A stretch of DNA of 46,990 nt from Wenzhouxiangella sp. (lineage in GTDB: Bacteria > Pseudomonadota > Gammaproteobacteria > Xanthomonadales > Wenzhouxiangellaceae): contig SKKV01000123.1 in NCBI GenBank assembly GCA_007123575.1, positions 1 to 46,990 on the forward strand, given 5' to 3'. Below the pieces are notes generated by a model, which had not been told where the DNA came from, searched no databases, and saw nothing but the letters and a program-made list of their open reading frames with translations. How positions within the stretch are numbered: the stretch's first letter is position 1; the number at the start of each line of letters is the position of its first letter. A program made the translations under genes and the position numbers. Shown piece by piece: positions 23,506 through 33,900 of the stretch.

Positions 23506-25746
23506 ATGACGCAGGGAGCGGCGCGGCAACTTAATCGGGCTGAGGTGGTTGACCGGAATTTTCTGGCGCATCTTGAAGACATTGCCTCGGGTCGGGTTGT
23601 GCCCGAGCCGGGTGGTGAAATTGCTGATGCTGATTTGCTGGAGCTGTTCGACAGCCAGATGGTTTCGCGTCAGCTTGACCTGATGGCCCGGGTCAAGCGC
23701 CTGGAAAACAAGGTGTTCTACACCATCGGCTCGTCGGGTCACGAGGGCAATGTGTTGGTAGGGCGCCTGACCCGGCACACTGATCCTGCGTTTCTGCATT
23801 ACCGCTCGGGCGGGTTCATGGCTGAGCGTTATCGCAAGATCGACGGCCTGGATTTCGTTCGCGACACCTGCCTGTCTTTTGCAGCTTCCAAGTCTGATCC
23901 GGCCTCTGGCGGTCGCCACAAGGTCTGGGGCAGCAAACCGCTGTGGGTGCTACCGCAAACCTCGACGATTGCCTCGCACCTGCCCAAAGCCGTTGGTACG
24001 GCCCTGGCCATTGCTCGCGGCGGCGACGGTTTGCCGGTACCCGGCGACAGCATTGCCGTGTGCAGTTTCGGCGATGCCAGCCTCAACCACGCCACTGCCC
24101 AGGCCGCGTTGAATACCGCTGCCTGGACTTGCCACCAGAACCTCCCGCTGCCGCTCTTGTTGGTCTGCGAAGACAACGGCATCGGCATATCCGTGCCGAC
24201 GCCCAGGGACTGGGTTCGAGCCAGCATCGAAAGCCGGCATGGCCTGCACTACCGGTTTGCCGATGGACTGGACCTGGCCGCAGGTCATGCCGCAGTGGCC
24301 GATGCGGTTGCCTTTTGTCGGCACCGGCGCCAGCCGGTGTTTCTGCATTTGCGTACCACGCGTTTGATGGGCCATGCCGGTACCGATTTCGAGATCGAAT
24401 ATCGCCCCAGTGATGACCTGCTGGCTGATGAGGCTCGCGATCCGCTGCGGTACTCGACCGAGCGCGTGGTCGCGCGCAGACTGATGAGCCCGGCTCAGAT
24501 TTGCGATCGCTACGAGCAGCTACGCCAGCGCTGCCTGGAAGAGGCCGATCGGGCCGATGCCACGCCGCGCCTGGAAAGCCTGGACGAGGTGCTCCGGCCG
24601 CTGGCCCCACTGAGCCGCGACCAGGTCCACGCCGAGGCGGGCAGGGTGGCTGACAGCCAAGCCCGGCTGAGCGCCTTCGGGAGCGAACAGCAGCTGCCGG
24701 AGAACCAGCCGGCGCGCCATCTTGCCATCCAGATCAATCGCGCCTTGGGCGACTTGATGGCCAAGTACCCGCATGCCTTGGTCTTTGGAGAGGATGTGGC
24801 GCGCAAGGGCGGGGTTTACACCGTCACCAAGGGTCTCTGGCAGCGATTCGGTCGCCGCCGCGTGTTCAATACACTGCTCGACGAAACCACTATCCTTGGC
24901 CTTGCTCAGGGCCTTGGCAGCATGGGCTACCTGCCTATTCCGGAAATCCAGTACCTGGCCTACTTTCACAACGCCTGTGATCAGATTCGCGGCGAGGCCT
25001 GCTCGTTGCAATTCTTTTCCAACGGCCAGTTCCGCAACCCGATGGTTATGCGGGTTGCGGCGCTGGGCTATCAAAGAGGCTTTGGCGGGCATTTCCACAA
25101 TGACAATTCGATCGCCGCACTGCGCGATATCCCGGGCCTGGTGATCGGCTGTCCCGCGCGCGGTGACGATGCGGTCAACATGCTTCGTACCATGGCAGCG
25201 CTGGCCCAGGTTGACGGTCGAATTTGCGCTTTCCTGGAGCCGATCGCGCTATACATGACCAAGGATCTCTACCGGCCGGATGACGGCGCCTGGTGTTTCG
25301 AATACCCGGCGCAGGGAGAGTTTTTGCGTCCATTCGAAGCTCGCATCTATCACCCCGAAGCTCGCGACCTGCTGATCGTCACCTATGGCAACGGCGTCCC
25401 GATGGCGCTTCGTTGCGCACGTGCCTTGGCGCCAGAATATTCGGTCCGTGTGCTTGACCTGCGCTGGCTCAAGCCGCTGGACCTGGGCTCGGTTGCCAGG
25501 CATGCCGACGCCTGCAAGAGCGTGCTGGTGTTTGATGAGGGCCGGCCGGACGGTGGCGTGGGTGAGGCAATTGTGGCCAGCCTGGCCGAGCGCGGCCTGG
25601 CCAACTGCCCCCTGCGCCGGGTCAGCGGCGCCGATTGCTATATTCCGCTAGCAGAGGCGGCCAACCTGGTCCTTGCGGCCGAATCGGAGATGCTCGATGC
25701 GTGTCGTGCCCTAGTGAACAGCCTCGGTCACCGATTCAATGGCTAA
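23506..25746 (+). CDS. Fused alpha/beta 2-oxoacid dehydrogenase E1 component
   Basis: A thiamine-diphosphate enzyme of the branched-chain 2-oxoacid/pyruvate dehydrogenase E1 type with both subunits in one chain of 746 residues. The alpha half contains IGSSGHEGNVLVG and the ThDP/metal motif beginning GDASLNHATAQAALNTAA (near 189) and ending CEDNGIGIS. The beta half starts near 404 (LAIQINRALGDLMAKYPHALVFGEDV) and has PIPEIQYLAYFHNACDQIRGE and VFDEGRPDGGVGE. GAGGA 6 bases before the ATG supports the start. No E2 or E3 gene is adjacent, so it must borrow a core from elsewhere. The substrate is uncertain; 2-oxoisovalerate is the most likely family label. Confidence 0.88.
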   Translation: MTQGAARQLNRAEVVDRNFLAHLEDIASGRVVPEPGGEIADADLLELFDSQMVSRQLDLMARVKRLENKVFYTIGSSGHEGNVLVGRLTRHTDPAFLHYRSGGFMAERYRKIDGLDFVRDTCLSFAASKSDPASGGRHKVWGSKPLWVLPQTSTIASHLPKAVGTALAIARGGDGLPVPGDSIAVCSFGDASLNHATAQAALNTAAWTCHQNLPLPLLLVCEDNGIGISVPTPRDWVRASIESRHGLHYRFADGLDLAAGHAAVADAVAFCRHRRQPVFLHLRTTRLMGHAGTDFEIEYRPSDDLLADEARDPLRYSTERVVARRLMSPAQICDRYEQLRQRCLEEADRADATPRLESLDEVLRPLAPLSRDQVHAEAGRVADSQARLSAFGSEQQLPENQPARHLAIQINRALGDLMAKYPHALVFGEDVARKGGVYTVTKGLWQRFGRRRVFNTLLDETTILGLAQGLGSMGYLPIPEIQYLAYFHNACDQIRGEACSLQFFSNGQFRNPMVMRVAALGYQRGFGGHFHNDNSIAALRDIPGLVIGCPARGDDAVNMLRTMAALAQVDGRICAFLEPIALYMTKDLYRPDDGAWCFEYPAQGEFLRPFEARIYHPEARDLLIVTYGNGVPMALRCARALAPEYSVRVLDLRWLKPLDLGSVARHADACKSVLVFDEGRPDGGVGEAIVASLAERGLANCPLRRVSGADCYIPLAEAANLVLAAESEMLDACRALVNSLGHRFNG

Positions 25747-25747
25747 A

Positions 25748-25775
25748 TTGGTTTGATCCGTCGCCATCCTATACA
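25748..25775 (+). promoter_or_regulatory. Promoter candidate for the first T6SS operon
   Basis: TTGGTT (25748-25753), a 16-base spacer and TATACA (25770-25775) precede the tagH ATG by 66 bases and lie right after the E1 stop. The inverted hexamers GGGTAA and TTACCC downstream, in the leader, could be an operator, but this is weak. Confidence 0.45.
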
Positions 25776-25841
25776 CTAGCGGGTAAATCAACGAACGCTG
25801 ATCCAACCGCTTACCCTATCGATAGTGCCTCATCTGACGTC

Positions 25842-27452
25842 ATGAAATTAACGCTTACGGTTGAAAAGAGCCCTGACCCGTCGCTGCAGGGCGTCAGCAA
25901 GAGTTTTGGCTCGGGAGGCGGAAGCATCGGAAGAGCGGCAGGCAATGACTGGGTGTTGCCCGATCCCAGCCGCTACACCTCGAATCACCACGCCGAAATC
26001 ACGTTTCAAGACGACGGCTTTCTGGTCGTCGACAAGAGCTCCAATGGCACCTTTCATAACGATCCAAAGCATCTGATTGGCAAGAATCGGCAGGCCACCC
26101 TGGCCGATGGTGATCGACTCCACATCGGCGAATTCGTGCTGGTTGTGGCGCTGGATTCAGCGGCGAAAGTCGAGGAAGCTGGGTTGGAAGCGTCCGATGC
26201 AGAGAATGACGATGATGACGATTTGTTACTGCCGCCAGAAACTGGTGCCAATGCAGCGCAAGTTGACACATCTCCGAACGAGGTTGAGCGCGATGAATTT
26301 GATAGCCTGCTAGACAGTCGGGTTTCTGCGGAACCCGAGCCGGAGGGCGACGACAATGACGACGACCTGCCGTTTCCAGCCTCGGGCCGCCGAATGGGCC
26401 CAATCGACCTGGATGATGACGAGGAAGAGGCCTCTGAAGATAAAGCCGACGCCCCGGGAAATGCTGGCGCTGGCCTGTCGCAGTCACCAGAGCGAGAGTA
26501 CTTTGCGCCGCCCGGTGTCAGCGCTGAAAAAGCCGCCGCCGACATTCCCGACGAATGGGACTCACTGCTGACCGGTTTCTTCGAGCCGCCCTCAAAGGGC
26601 TCAAGTCCCGATAAGGGCAGTCAAGCTGCCGATGCACCAGCAGGCTCCGAGAACGATCAGGTTGCTGACAGCCCTGAACCGCCACCTCGGTCCAGTGAAA
26701 ATGTTCGGCCGTTGCCGTCGGAGTCGGAACCTGACCTGCCGCCGCCGCGACGGCCATCACCGCCGCGTCCGCAGCAGCGCGCGACCAGTTCGGGCAGTGC
26801 CGAGCGCAAGTCTAGCGCACGGGTATCGGGCGGCGAAGCTCAGTTAGTGGCAACCTTGATGCACGAACTGGGTATTGGCGATATGGCCGACGCTGTTGAT
26901 GCCGATGATTTCGCCGAGCAGATTGGCAGGGTGGTGCGCCTGGTCGGAGAGGGGCTGATGCAGCTGCTGGCGTCGCGAGCCGACATCAAGAGCGAGTTTC
27001 GGATCGATCAGACCCGTATTACCAGCTCGCGCAACAACCCGCTGAAGTTCTCGCCGTCCATCGAAGAGGCCATGCGGCGGGTGTTTGTTGAGCGTGATGC
27101 ACCGGGATTCATCAGCGGCGCCGAAGCTTTTGAACTCGCGCTGAACGATCTCAGGGCTCACCAGGTAGCGATCCTGGCAGCCGTGCAGGGTGCGATCGAG
27201 TCGGTGATTCTCCAATTCAATCCCGAAGAGCTGGAGCGAAAACTGAAAAAGCTGTCACCGCTGTCAGCCTCAACGCCCTTGATCCGGCAGGCAAAATGTT
27301 GGAATCTGTTCACCGCCCATTACGAGGAAATGGCCAGCAACCTGCGCAACGACGCCAAGCGCATGTTTGTGCGCGAATTTGCCGAGGCCTATGAGCGCGC
27401 TTCCAGGGATATCGCCCGGCAGATTGCCGAAAGCCGGGCCAAACAGGGCTGA
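25842..27452 (+). CDS. tagH: T6SS-associated FHA domain protein TagH (Fha)
   Basis: TagH/Fha binds phosphothreonine and acts as the switch in the PpkA/PppA pathway that triggers T6SS assembly. The FHA domain spans about residues 5-105: GR at 30-31, SNHH at 47-50 and SNGT at 67-70 are the canonical phosphopeptide-binding positions. Residues 110-330 are a long, acidic, Pro/Ser-rich linker, likely disordered, with the motif DE[FW]DSLL at 151-157 and again at 237-243. The C-terminal T6SS-FHA domain (about 330-536) starts near VATLMHELGIGDMADA. I chose ATG 25842; the frame is open upstream but non-coding in appearance. Confidence 0.93.
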   Translation: MKLTLTVEKSPDPSLQGVSKSFGSGGGSIGRAAGNDWVLPDPSRYTSNHHAEITFQDDGFLVVDKSSNGTFHNDPKHLIGKNRQATLADGDRLHIGEFVLVVALDSAAKVEEAGLEASDAENDDDDDLLLPPETGANAAQVDTSPNEVERDEFDSLLDSRVSAEPEPEGDDNDDDLPFPASGRRMGPIDLDDDEEEASEDKADAPGNAGAGLSQSPEREYFAPPGVSAEKAAADIPDEWDSLLTGFFEPPSKGSSPDKGSQAADAPAGSENDQVADSPEPPPRSSENVRPLPSESEPDLPPPRRPSPPRPQQRATSSGSAERKSSARVSGGEAQLVATLMHELGIGDMADAVDADDFAEQIGRVVRLVGEGLMQLLASRADIKSEFRIDQTRITSSRNNPLKFSPSIEEAMRRVFVERDAPGFISGAEAFELALNDLRAHQVAILAAVQGAIESVILQFNPEELERKLKKLSPLSASTPLIRQAKCWNLFTAHYEEMASNLRNDAKRMFVREFAEAYERASRDIARQIAESRAKQG

Positions 27453-27557
27453 GCACCCTGACTGACCGGTGGCGTCGGTCCCGGCCGCGCCCCAGGGAAT
27501 TCAGCGCGCAGCCACCTGACGTTTTTTGACTGACTTTATAAGGACTGGGAAGGGAAG

Positions 27558-28037
27558 ATGAAATCATCACTGTCAAGGTTATTGCTGCTCTTTGTTGTCG
27601 TCACTGCCATGGTCTTGGTTCTGGCATCCTGCGCTCGCGATCGTCCGCCACCGCCCACTACCGTATCGGTGGTCTTGAACGCCGCTGCTGACGTTAATCC
27701 GGATCGCAATGATCGCCCTTCCCCGGTCGTGGTACGGGTTTACGAACTGCGCTCGGCCGGCGTCTTCGAAATTACCGATTTTTTCAGTCTGTTGGAGCAG
27801 GACACGGCGATTCTGGGCGCTGATCAAATTTCGCGCTGGGAGTATCAGCTTGAGCCTGGCGAGCGGGTGGCATTGGATGCCGAGTTCCGGAGCGGCTCCG
27901 GCTATGTTGGTGTGCTGGCTGCTTATCGCGATATTGAGCACGCTCGCTGGCGCGCCGTTCAGCCTATTCACCCCAATCGCGCCAATGACCTGGAAGTGGT
28001 GGTCGAGCGTCTCGAGGTGTCCGTTCGTCAGCGCTAG
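27558..28037 (+). CDS. tssJ: T6SS outer-membrane lipoprotein TssJ
   Basis: TssJ anchors the TssJLM membrane complex to the outer membrane. The 159-residue protein has a lipoprotein signal with the lipobox LASC, lipidated Cys25, then a short RDRPPPP linker and a transthyretin-like beta-sandwich, whose recognisable part is VVVRVYELRSAGVFEITDFFSLLEQD. A strong GGGAAGGGAAG ribosome site precedes the ATG. The 105-base gap before it contains a GGTGGC/GCCACC inverted repeat followed by TTTTTT and a TATAAG box, so local regulation is possible. Confidence 0.94.
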   Translation: MKSSLSRLLLLFVVVTAMVLVLASCARDRPPPPTTVSVVLNAAADVNPDRNDRPSPVVVRVYELRSAGVFEITDFFSLLEQDTAILGADQISRWEYQLEPGERVALDAEFRSGSGYVGVLAAYRDIEHARWRAVQPIHPNRANDLEVVVERLEVSVRQR

Positions 28038-28154
28038 GCTTCTAGGCTCAGGCAAATGCGGCGGCAGGTTTTCAGTGTGGATTACGTTATTCAACATGTA
28101 TACTCCGCTGGAGCAATGCGGTCACAGCCTCCTCTCACTTAGGCAAAACAACCG

Positions 28155-29489
28155 ATGTCCTGGAAAAGTCGGGTGATCTGGTCGGAGGGAATGTTCCTCC
28201 GGCCACAGCACTTTCAACAGTTCGATCGCTATCTGCAACGGTACGTCGATGCGCGTGCCACGTTGGCCTTGTCCAATGCCTGGGGGTTCGAACAAGTAAA
28301 ACTGGACGAAGCCGCTCTGAAGACTGGCAAGATTGCGCTCGAGATGGCGAGTGGGGTTTTTCCCGACGGCACCCCGTTCAGTTTTCCGGCCGAAGATGAA
28401 GCGCCGCGGCCGCTTGATGTGCCCGAGGATCTGAAAAACAGCCGGGTTTACCTGGCCGTGCCGGTGATGAAGTCAGGTCGGCCCGAGTTTGATCTGCCCG
28501 ACGGCGATCAGGCGCTCGCCCGCTACCGTTCTGATGCGAGCGAGACTCGTGACTCTGTGGCCGGTTCCAACGTCGTTGCCGATATCGAGGTGGCGCGAAT
28601 CAACGCTCGATTCCTGATCGAGTCTGATGATCGCAGTGAATATGCCTGCATTCCGCTGGCACGTGTTCAGGAACGCCGCGCGGACGCTTCTGTTGTGATT
28701 GATGCAAGCTTCATCCCGACCATGGCCAACTGCCGGGGTCATGCGGTGTTGCAGGCCTACGTCAAGGAAATACTCGGTTTGCTGAAGCATCGTGCCGAGG
28801 CCCTGGCCGCCAGAGTATCCCAGTCTGGCCGAGGTGGGGTTGCCGAAATTGCTGATTTCCTGCTGCTGTTGCTGGTTAACAGCAAGATACCGCTAATTAA
28901 TCACTACGCGGAGCGGAACGGACTGCATCCCGAGCGTCTTTACGAAGTATTCATCGAGCTGGCGGGGGAGCTGGCGAGTTTCGCTGGCCAGGAAAAGATG
29001 GCGACTACCTACCCAGGGTACCAGCATGGTGCGCTGCAGGAAACCTTTCATCCGGTGATGCTGGATTTGCGTAATGCCTTGAGTATGGTTATCGAGCAGA
29101 GCGCAGTCTCCATTCCACTGGTAGAAAAGAAATATGGCATTCGGGTGGGACGAATTCCCGATCGCAGCCTCGTCGACGATTCGGTGTTTGTGCTGGCTGC
29201 CAAGGCCGCCTTGGGCGGCGATCAGCTTCGCGCCCAGCTTCCGCGTCAGATCAAGATTGGGTCGGTGGAGGTCATTCGCGAGCTGGTCAACAAGCAAGTC
29301 CGCGGCATCGGCGCATCGCCGCTGCCGGTTGCGCCTCGCCAGATTCCGTACCACGCCGGTTTCAGCTACTTCGAGTTGGATCGCACCAGCCAGTACTGGA
29401 AGGATCTGAAGACCAGCGGCGGAATTGCCTTGCATGTATCGGGCGAATACCCTGAGCTGGAAATGGAGCTCTGGGCGATTCGGCAATAG
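28155..29489 (+). CDS. tssK: T6SS baseplate protein TssK
   Basis: TssK links the baseplate wedges to the membrane complex through TssL and TssM. The family start is clear: SRVIWSEGMFLRPQHFQQFDRYLQ. Also present are VARINARFLIE and the C-terminal AGFSYFELDRTSQYWKDL. 444 residues is the usual length. The 117-base gap before it contains TATACT at about 28099, which might belong to an internal promoter, but no matching -35 box is seen; only AGG is present as a weak ribosome site. Confidence 0.96.
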   Translation: MSWKSRVIWSEGMFLRPQHFQQFDRYLQRYVDARATLALSNAWGFEQVKLDEAALKTGKIALEMASGVFPDGTPFSFPAEDEAPRPLDVPEDLKNSRVYLAVPVMKSGRPEFDLPDGDQALARYRSDASETRDSVAGSNVVADIEVARINARFLIESDDRSEYACIPLARVQERRADASVVIDASFIPTMANCRGHAVLQAYVKEILGLLKHRAEALAARVSQSGRGGVAEIADFLLLLLVNSKIPLINHYAERNGLHPERLYEVFIELAGELASFAGQEKMATTYPGYQHGALQETFHPVMLDLRNALSMVIEQSAVSIPLVEKKYGIRVGRIPDRSLVDDSVFVLAAKAALGGDQLRAQLPRQIKIGSVEVIRELVNKQVRGIGASPLPVAPRQIPYHAGFSYFELDRTSQYWKDLKTSGGIALHVSGEYPELEMELWAIRQ

Positions 29490-29536
29490 CATCAGCGCCA
29501 CAAGCAACCGAGAAGCGGTGTCGAGGTGAGAAGTCA

Positions 29537-30910
29537 ATGAGTAATAACGATCCGTTTTTCCCGTCGGCTGCTTCCGACCGTACCCTGATCAAGCCGGTGC
29601 CCGGCGGCAAATCGTCGTCAAGAACCAGTCCGCCGGGTGGGCGTTCGCCGCCTCCGCCGCCGGCAGGACCACCTGGCGGCGGGGGAGGGCCGGGTCGTGG
29701 TGGTGGTGGTCTGGAGGAACTGACCATTGGTCCTGGTTTGAACCCGCTGGAGTCAGCCGCTGCTCATTTGCTGAATTTGGCAGCGCGCCTGAAAACCGCC
29801 ACCGAGCAGCCCGATCTGGCCGCGCTTCGCGAGCGCATCTTGCGTCAGCTCAAAACCTTTGAGGATGACGCGCTGCGCGTTGGTTACAGCAGTGAGGTGG
29901 TGGGCTACGCGCATTACACCCTGTGCGCCTTCATTGACGAGGTCGTGCTGGGAACGCCTTGGGGTAGCCGCAGTCGCTGGCAGGAAAACAGTCTGCTAAG
30001 CCAGTTCCATCGCGAGACCTGGGGTGGCGAACAGGTTTTCAAGATCATCGATCGTGCCCAGCGCAATGCCAGCGCCAACCTCGACTTGCTGGAGTTCCTA
30101 TACGCTGTTCTGGCGCTAGGCTTCGAGGGCACCTACGGTGCGCGCAGTGACGGCAGCCAGGCCCTGGGCAAGTACCGCGATGCGTTGTTTGAGTCGATTC
30201 GCAACCAGCGCCCCGAGCGCGACAACGATTTATCGATCAACTGGCGTGGATCGAATGCCGGTCGACCTGGCCTGGCCGGCTTCATCCCACCCTGGGCCAT
30301 TGCCTGTATTGGTGCGGCCTTGATGCTGGTGACTTACTTCTCTTTTAGTCTCATGCTCAATCGATCTTCCGATCCGCTGCTGGGTCGGCTGGCCGGGCTC
30401 GATGCCATGGCCATCGCGCGTCTGGATATTGCCGAGCGCGCACCGGGCCAGCAGACCGAAACGCTTTATCAGTCGCTGTCACGATTGTTGGTTGAAGATA
30501 TTTCGGCTGGCAACGTCCTGCTGGAGCGCGACGGCCGGCGGGTGATTATCCGGATTGCCGGTGACGGGCTGTTTGCCTCGGCCCAGGCAAGGGTAGAGAC
30601 TGAGCGCCTGCCGATGATCAAGCGCATTGGTGATGCGCTGGCCCAGGTTGATGGCCAGGTGCTGATCACCGGCCATTCCGACAATGTGCCGATGCGATCG
30701 GTCCGGTTTCCGTCGAACTGGCACCTCTCGGAAGCGCGAGCCGAATCGGTCGCCCGTCTGCTGAAAGGCGATTCGCTTGACCCTGATCGCTTCAGCTACG
30801 AGGGCCGGGCCGATACCAAGCCGTTGGCCAGCAACGATACCGCCGAAGGGCGGGCACGCAACCGGCGCGTAGACATTGCCGTGACGGCAGCCAGTGGAGA
30901 AGACGTATGA
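29537..30910 (+). CDS. tssL: T6SS inner-membrane protein TssL with C-terminal OmpA/peptidoglycan-binding domain
   Basis: TssL (DotU/ImpK) binds TssM and the baseplate. The first 70 residues are proline- and glycine-rich and probably disordered; the cytoplasmic DotU domain follows (NPLESAAAHLLNLAARL, YAHYTLCAFIDEVVLGTPWG, WGGEQVF). A single membrane helix lies at about 251-274. The periplasmic OmpA-like domain (about 330-455) contains ITGHSDNVPMRS, NWHLSEARAESVARLL and the closing GRARNRRVDI, the peptidoglycan-binding pattern. This two-domain form is the 'specialised' TssL that anchors the machine to the cell wall without a separate TagL. It overlaps tssM by ATGA. Confidence 0.95.
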   Translation: MSNNDPFFPSAASDRTLIKPVPGGKSSSRTSPPGGRSPPPPPAGPPGGGGGPGRGGGGLEELTIGPGLNPLESAAAHLLNLAARLKTATEQPDLAALRERILRQLKTFEDDALRVGYSSEVVGYAHYTLCAFIDEVVLGTPWGSRSRWQENSLLSQFHRETWGGEQVFKIIDRAQRNASANLDLLEFLYAVLALGFEGTYGARSDGSQALGKYRDALFESIRNQRPERDNDLSINWRGSNAGRPGLAGFIPPWAIACIGAALMLVTYFSFSLMLNRSSDPLLGRLAGLDAMAIARLDIAERAPGQQTETLYQSLSRLLVEDISAGNVLLERDGRRVIIRIAGDGLFASAQARVETERLPMIKRIGDALAQVDGQVLITGHSDNVPMRSVRFPSNWHLSEARAESVARLLKGDSLDPDRFSYEGRADTKPLASNDTAEGRARNRRVDIAVTAASGEDV

Positions 30911-33900
30911 GGGCTTTCCTTCGCCATGTGCTGATTCCGCTGATCGCGATCACTGCCATCTCGTTGGTGATCTGGTTCGCTGGTCCTCTGATTAGCTTTG
31001 CCGGCTGGGTGCCGTTGGAGCATCCCTACTGGCGAATCGCCCTGATCGTGCTGTTGTATCTGTGGTGGATCATCAAAAAGACGCGGGCCTGGATGATCGG
31101 GCGGCGCTACAACGAGGAGCTCGCCCAGCAGGTGATCGAGGCCGAACCGGAGACCGACCGTTCGGCCGAAGAAGTTCAACTGCTGCGCGAGCGACTGCAG
31201 GAAGCGCTGGAGGTATTGAAAAAGGCCAAGCTCGGCGGCAAGGGCGAAAACAAGCGCCTGTACCAGATTCCCTGGTATCTGATCATTGGTCCACCGGGCG
31301 CGGGCAAGACCACCGCGCTGGTCAACTCCGGCCTCAAGTTCCCGCTGGCCGAGCGCTTCGGCGTCGAGGCGCTGAAAGGCGTCGGCGGCACGCGCCACTG
31401 CGACTGGTGGTTCACCAACGAGGCGGTGCTGATCGATACTGCCGGTCGCTACACCACCCAGGATTCCGACCGTGAGCGCGACGCGGGGGCCTGGAAGGGC
31501 TTCTTGAGCCTGCTCAAGCGCTACCGCAAGCGCCAGCCGATCAACGGCGCCATGGTGGCGATCAGTATCTCCGATCTACTGACCGGCACCGAATCCGAGC
31601 GCCGCGCACATGCCCAGGCGGTGCGCAGCCGCCTGCAAGAGCTGCAGTCGGAGCTGGGCGTGCGTTTCCCGGTCTATCTCATGTTCACCAAGTGTGACCT
31701 GCTGGCCGGTTTCAACGAGTTCTTCGACGATCTTGGGAGAAACGAACGCGAACAAGTCTGGGGCTTTACCGTCGATCTTGACCAGTCGCGGCAGGGCAAT
31801 GCCGTCGAGCAGATCGGAGAAGAATTCGAACTCCTGTGTCAGCGTCTTGGCCAGCAGGTTGTCGATAAACTTCAGCACGAGCGCGCCGAGCCCAGGCGCC
31901 AAGCCATTTACGCGTTTCCGCAGCAGTTTGCCGCGCTCAAGCCGCTGCTTGATGACTTCATGTCCGAGGCGTTCAGTCCGACTCGCTACGAGCAGGAGCT
32001 GATGTTGCGTGGCTGCTATTTTACCAGCGCGACCCAGGAGGGCACGCCAATTGACCGGGTCATGGGCGCCTTGTCGCGTTCCTTTGGCGTCGGCTCAATG
32101 GCAGGTCCGGCCGCAGCCGGGCGCGGCCAGAGCTTCTTCCTCACCCGGCTGCTGACCGAGGTCATCTTCCCCGAGGCGGCGCTGGCTGGTGTCGATGCGC
32201 GCGGAGAGCAGCGCCGCAAGCTTCTCCAATGGGGAACGGTCGCTGCCAGTGTTCTGGTGCTGGTTACCGCGGTTTCGCTCTGGTCGTTTAGTTTCATTCA
32301 CAACCGTGGTCTGGTCGAGGCCATGGACGAGGCTTCCGACCAGATGCGGCTGAATCTGCATAGAATTGAGGGTCAGCCGGCCGACCTTCCGGAGATGATC
32401 TTTCTCCTTAACCAGCTGCGCGATTTGCCACATGGCTACGCCGAACGAGATCAACGGCCGCCGCGGCGGGCGGGTTTTGGCCTGTATCAGGGAGAAAAGA
32501 TGGGCCAGGAGGCGCGTCGGGCTTACATTCGACTGCTCCACAACATGCTTTTGCCTCAGTTGATCTACCGGGCCGAAGACCGTCTTAGACACAGTGCCGA
32601 TGCACCCGAGTTCCTGTACGAGTCGCTGAAGGTGTATTTGATGATGGATCGGCCGCGGCGCTACGATGCCGAGATCGTCGACCTCTGGTACCAGTTTGAC
32701 CTGGAGCGCTTTCCTCCGGAAGGCCTTACCCTGGATGAGCGCGAGGCACTATCGCTGCATGTGCAGGCGTTGGCCAATAACATGCAGGTGCCGATTCAGT
32801 TCGAGCTCGATGAATATCTGATCGCCGATACGCGAGCCGTGCTGCGGGCGTTGCCCATGGCCCGTCGCGCCCTGCAACGGCTGGAGATCGAGGCCGAGTA
32901 TTCGCGAGATGTGCGCGCCTTCAGGGTTTCAGAGAATGCAGGTCCACAGGCCGAGTTAGTGTTTCAACGTTCCAGTGGCCGGTCCCTCGATGAAGGGATT
33001 AACGGATTGTATACCTATGCCGGCTACCACCTGGTTTTGCGACCGCAAATCCGAGATATTGTCAACGAGCTGCTTGGCGAGACCTGGGTGCTGGCCGATG
33101 AGCCTCGAAGCCGCCTCGATGATGTACGTGAAGTCAGTCGGCTGGTCGACGAGGTTCGTGAACTCTATTTCCGCGAGTTCGTCCGTCAGTGGGAGAACCT
33201 GCTGGGGGATCTCGAAATTGTCGGTTTTGCCAATACCAACGACGCTGTCAGGGTCTTGCGCGCTGCCTCGGGCACCCAGTCACCGATCCGCTGGCTGCTG
33301 GGTGCGGTGGCCGATGAGACCCAGCTAAGCCGCACGGATGACGAAGGAGGCGGTCTCCAGCCTTACCGAGATGCTGCCGCGCGGGGTGCGCAGCGGCGCC
33401 TCACACGCATGCTGCCACGCGAGGCGCGCGAAGTGGCGAGACAGGGCGGTCGGGGCGCAACCACTGATCCAGCTGCAGTGGTGGAAGATCGATTCCGTGC
33501 CCTGGTACGGCTGGCCGGTGATGGTGACCTGGGCAGTGATTGGCCGATTGACCAGCCGCTGAATACGCTTGGCCGGTTGGCGATTACCTTCGAAGACTCG
33601 GCGCGCGGTGTTGCTGCGGGTCTTGGGACTACGGCGGATCTCACGCGAAGCCTGCGCGAAGAAGCGTTGAGATTGCCGGACCCGGTATCCGAGTGGCTGG
33701 GGTCGTTCTCGGTCGGCATCGTGCAATTGACTGCGGCCGACACGCGTTCGCGAGTGCAGCGCCAGTGGGCCAGCCAGGTTCTGCCGACCTGTCGGGAGCT
33801 GACCGGTCAGCGCTATCCATTTCGCGCCGGAGCCAGTCAGGACCTTTCCCTTCAGGAGTTTGGTCGATTGTTCGGACACGGTGGTCTTCTCGACCAGTTC

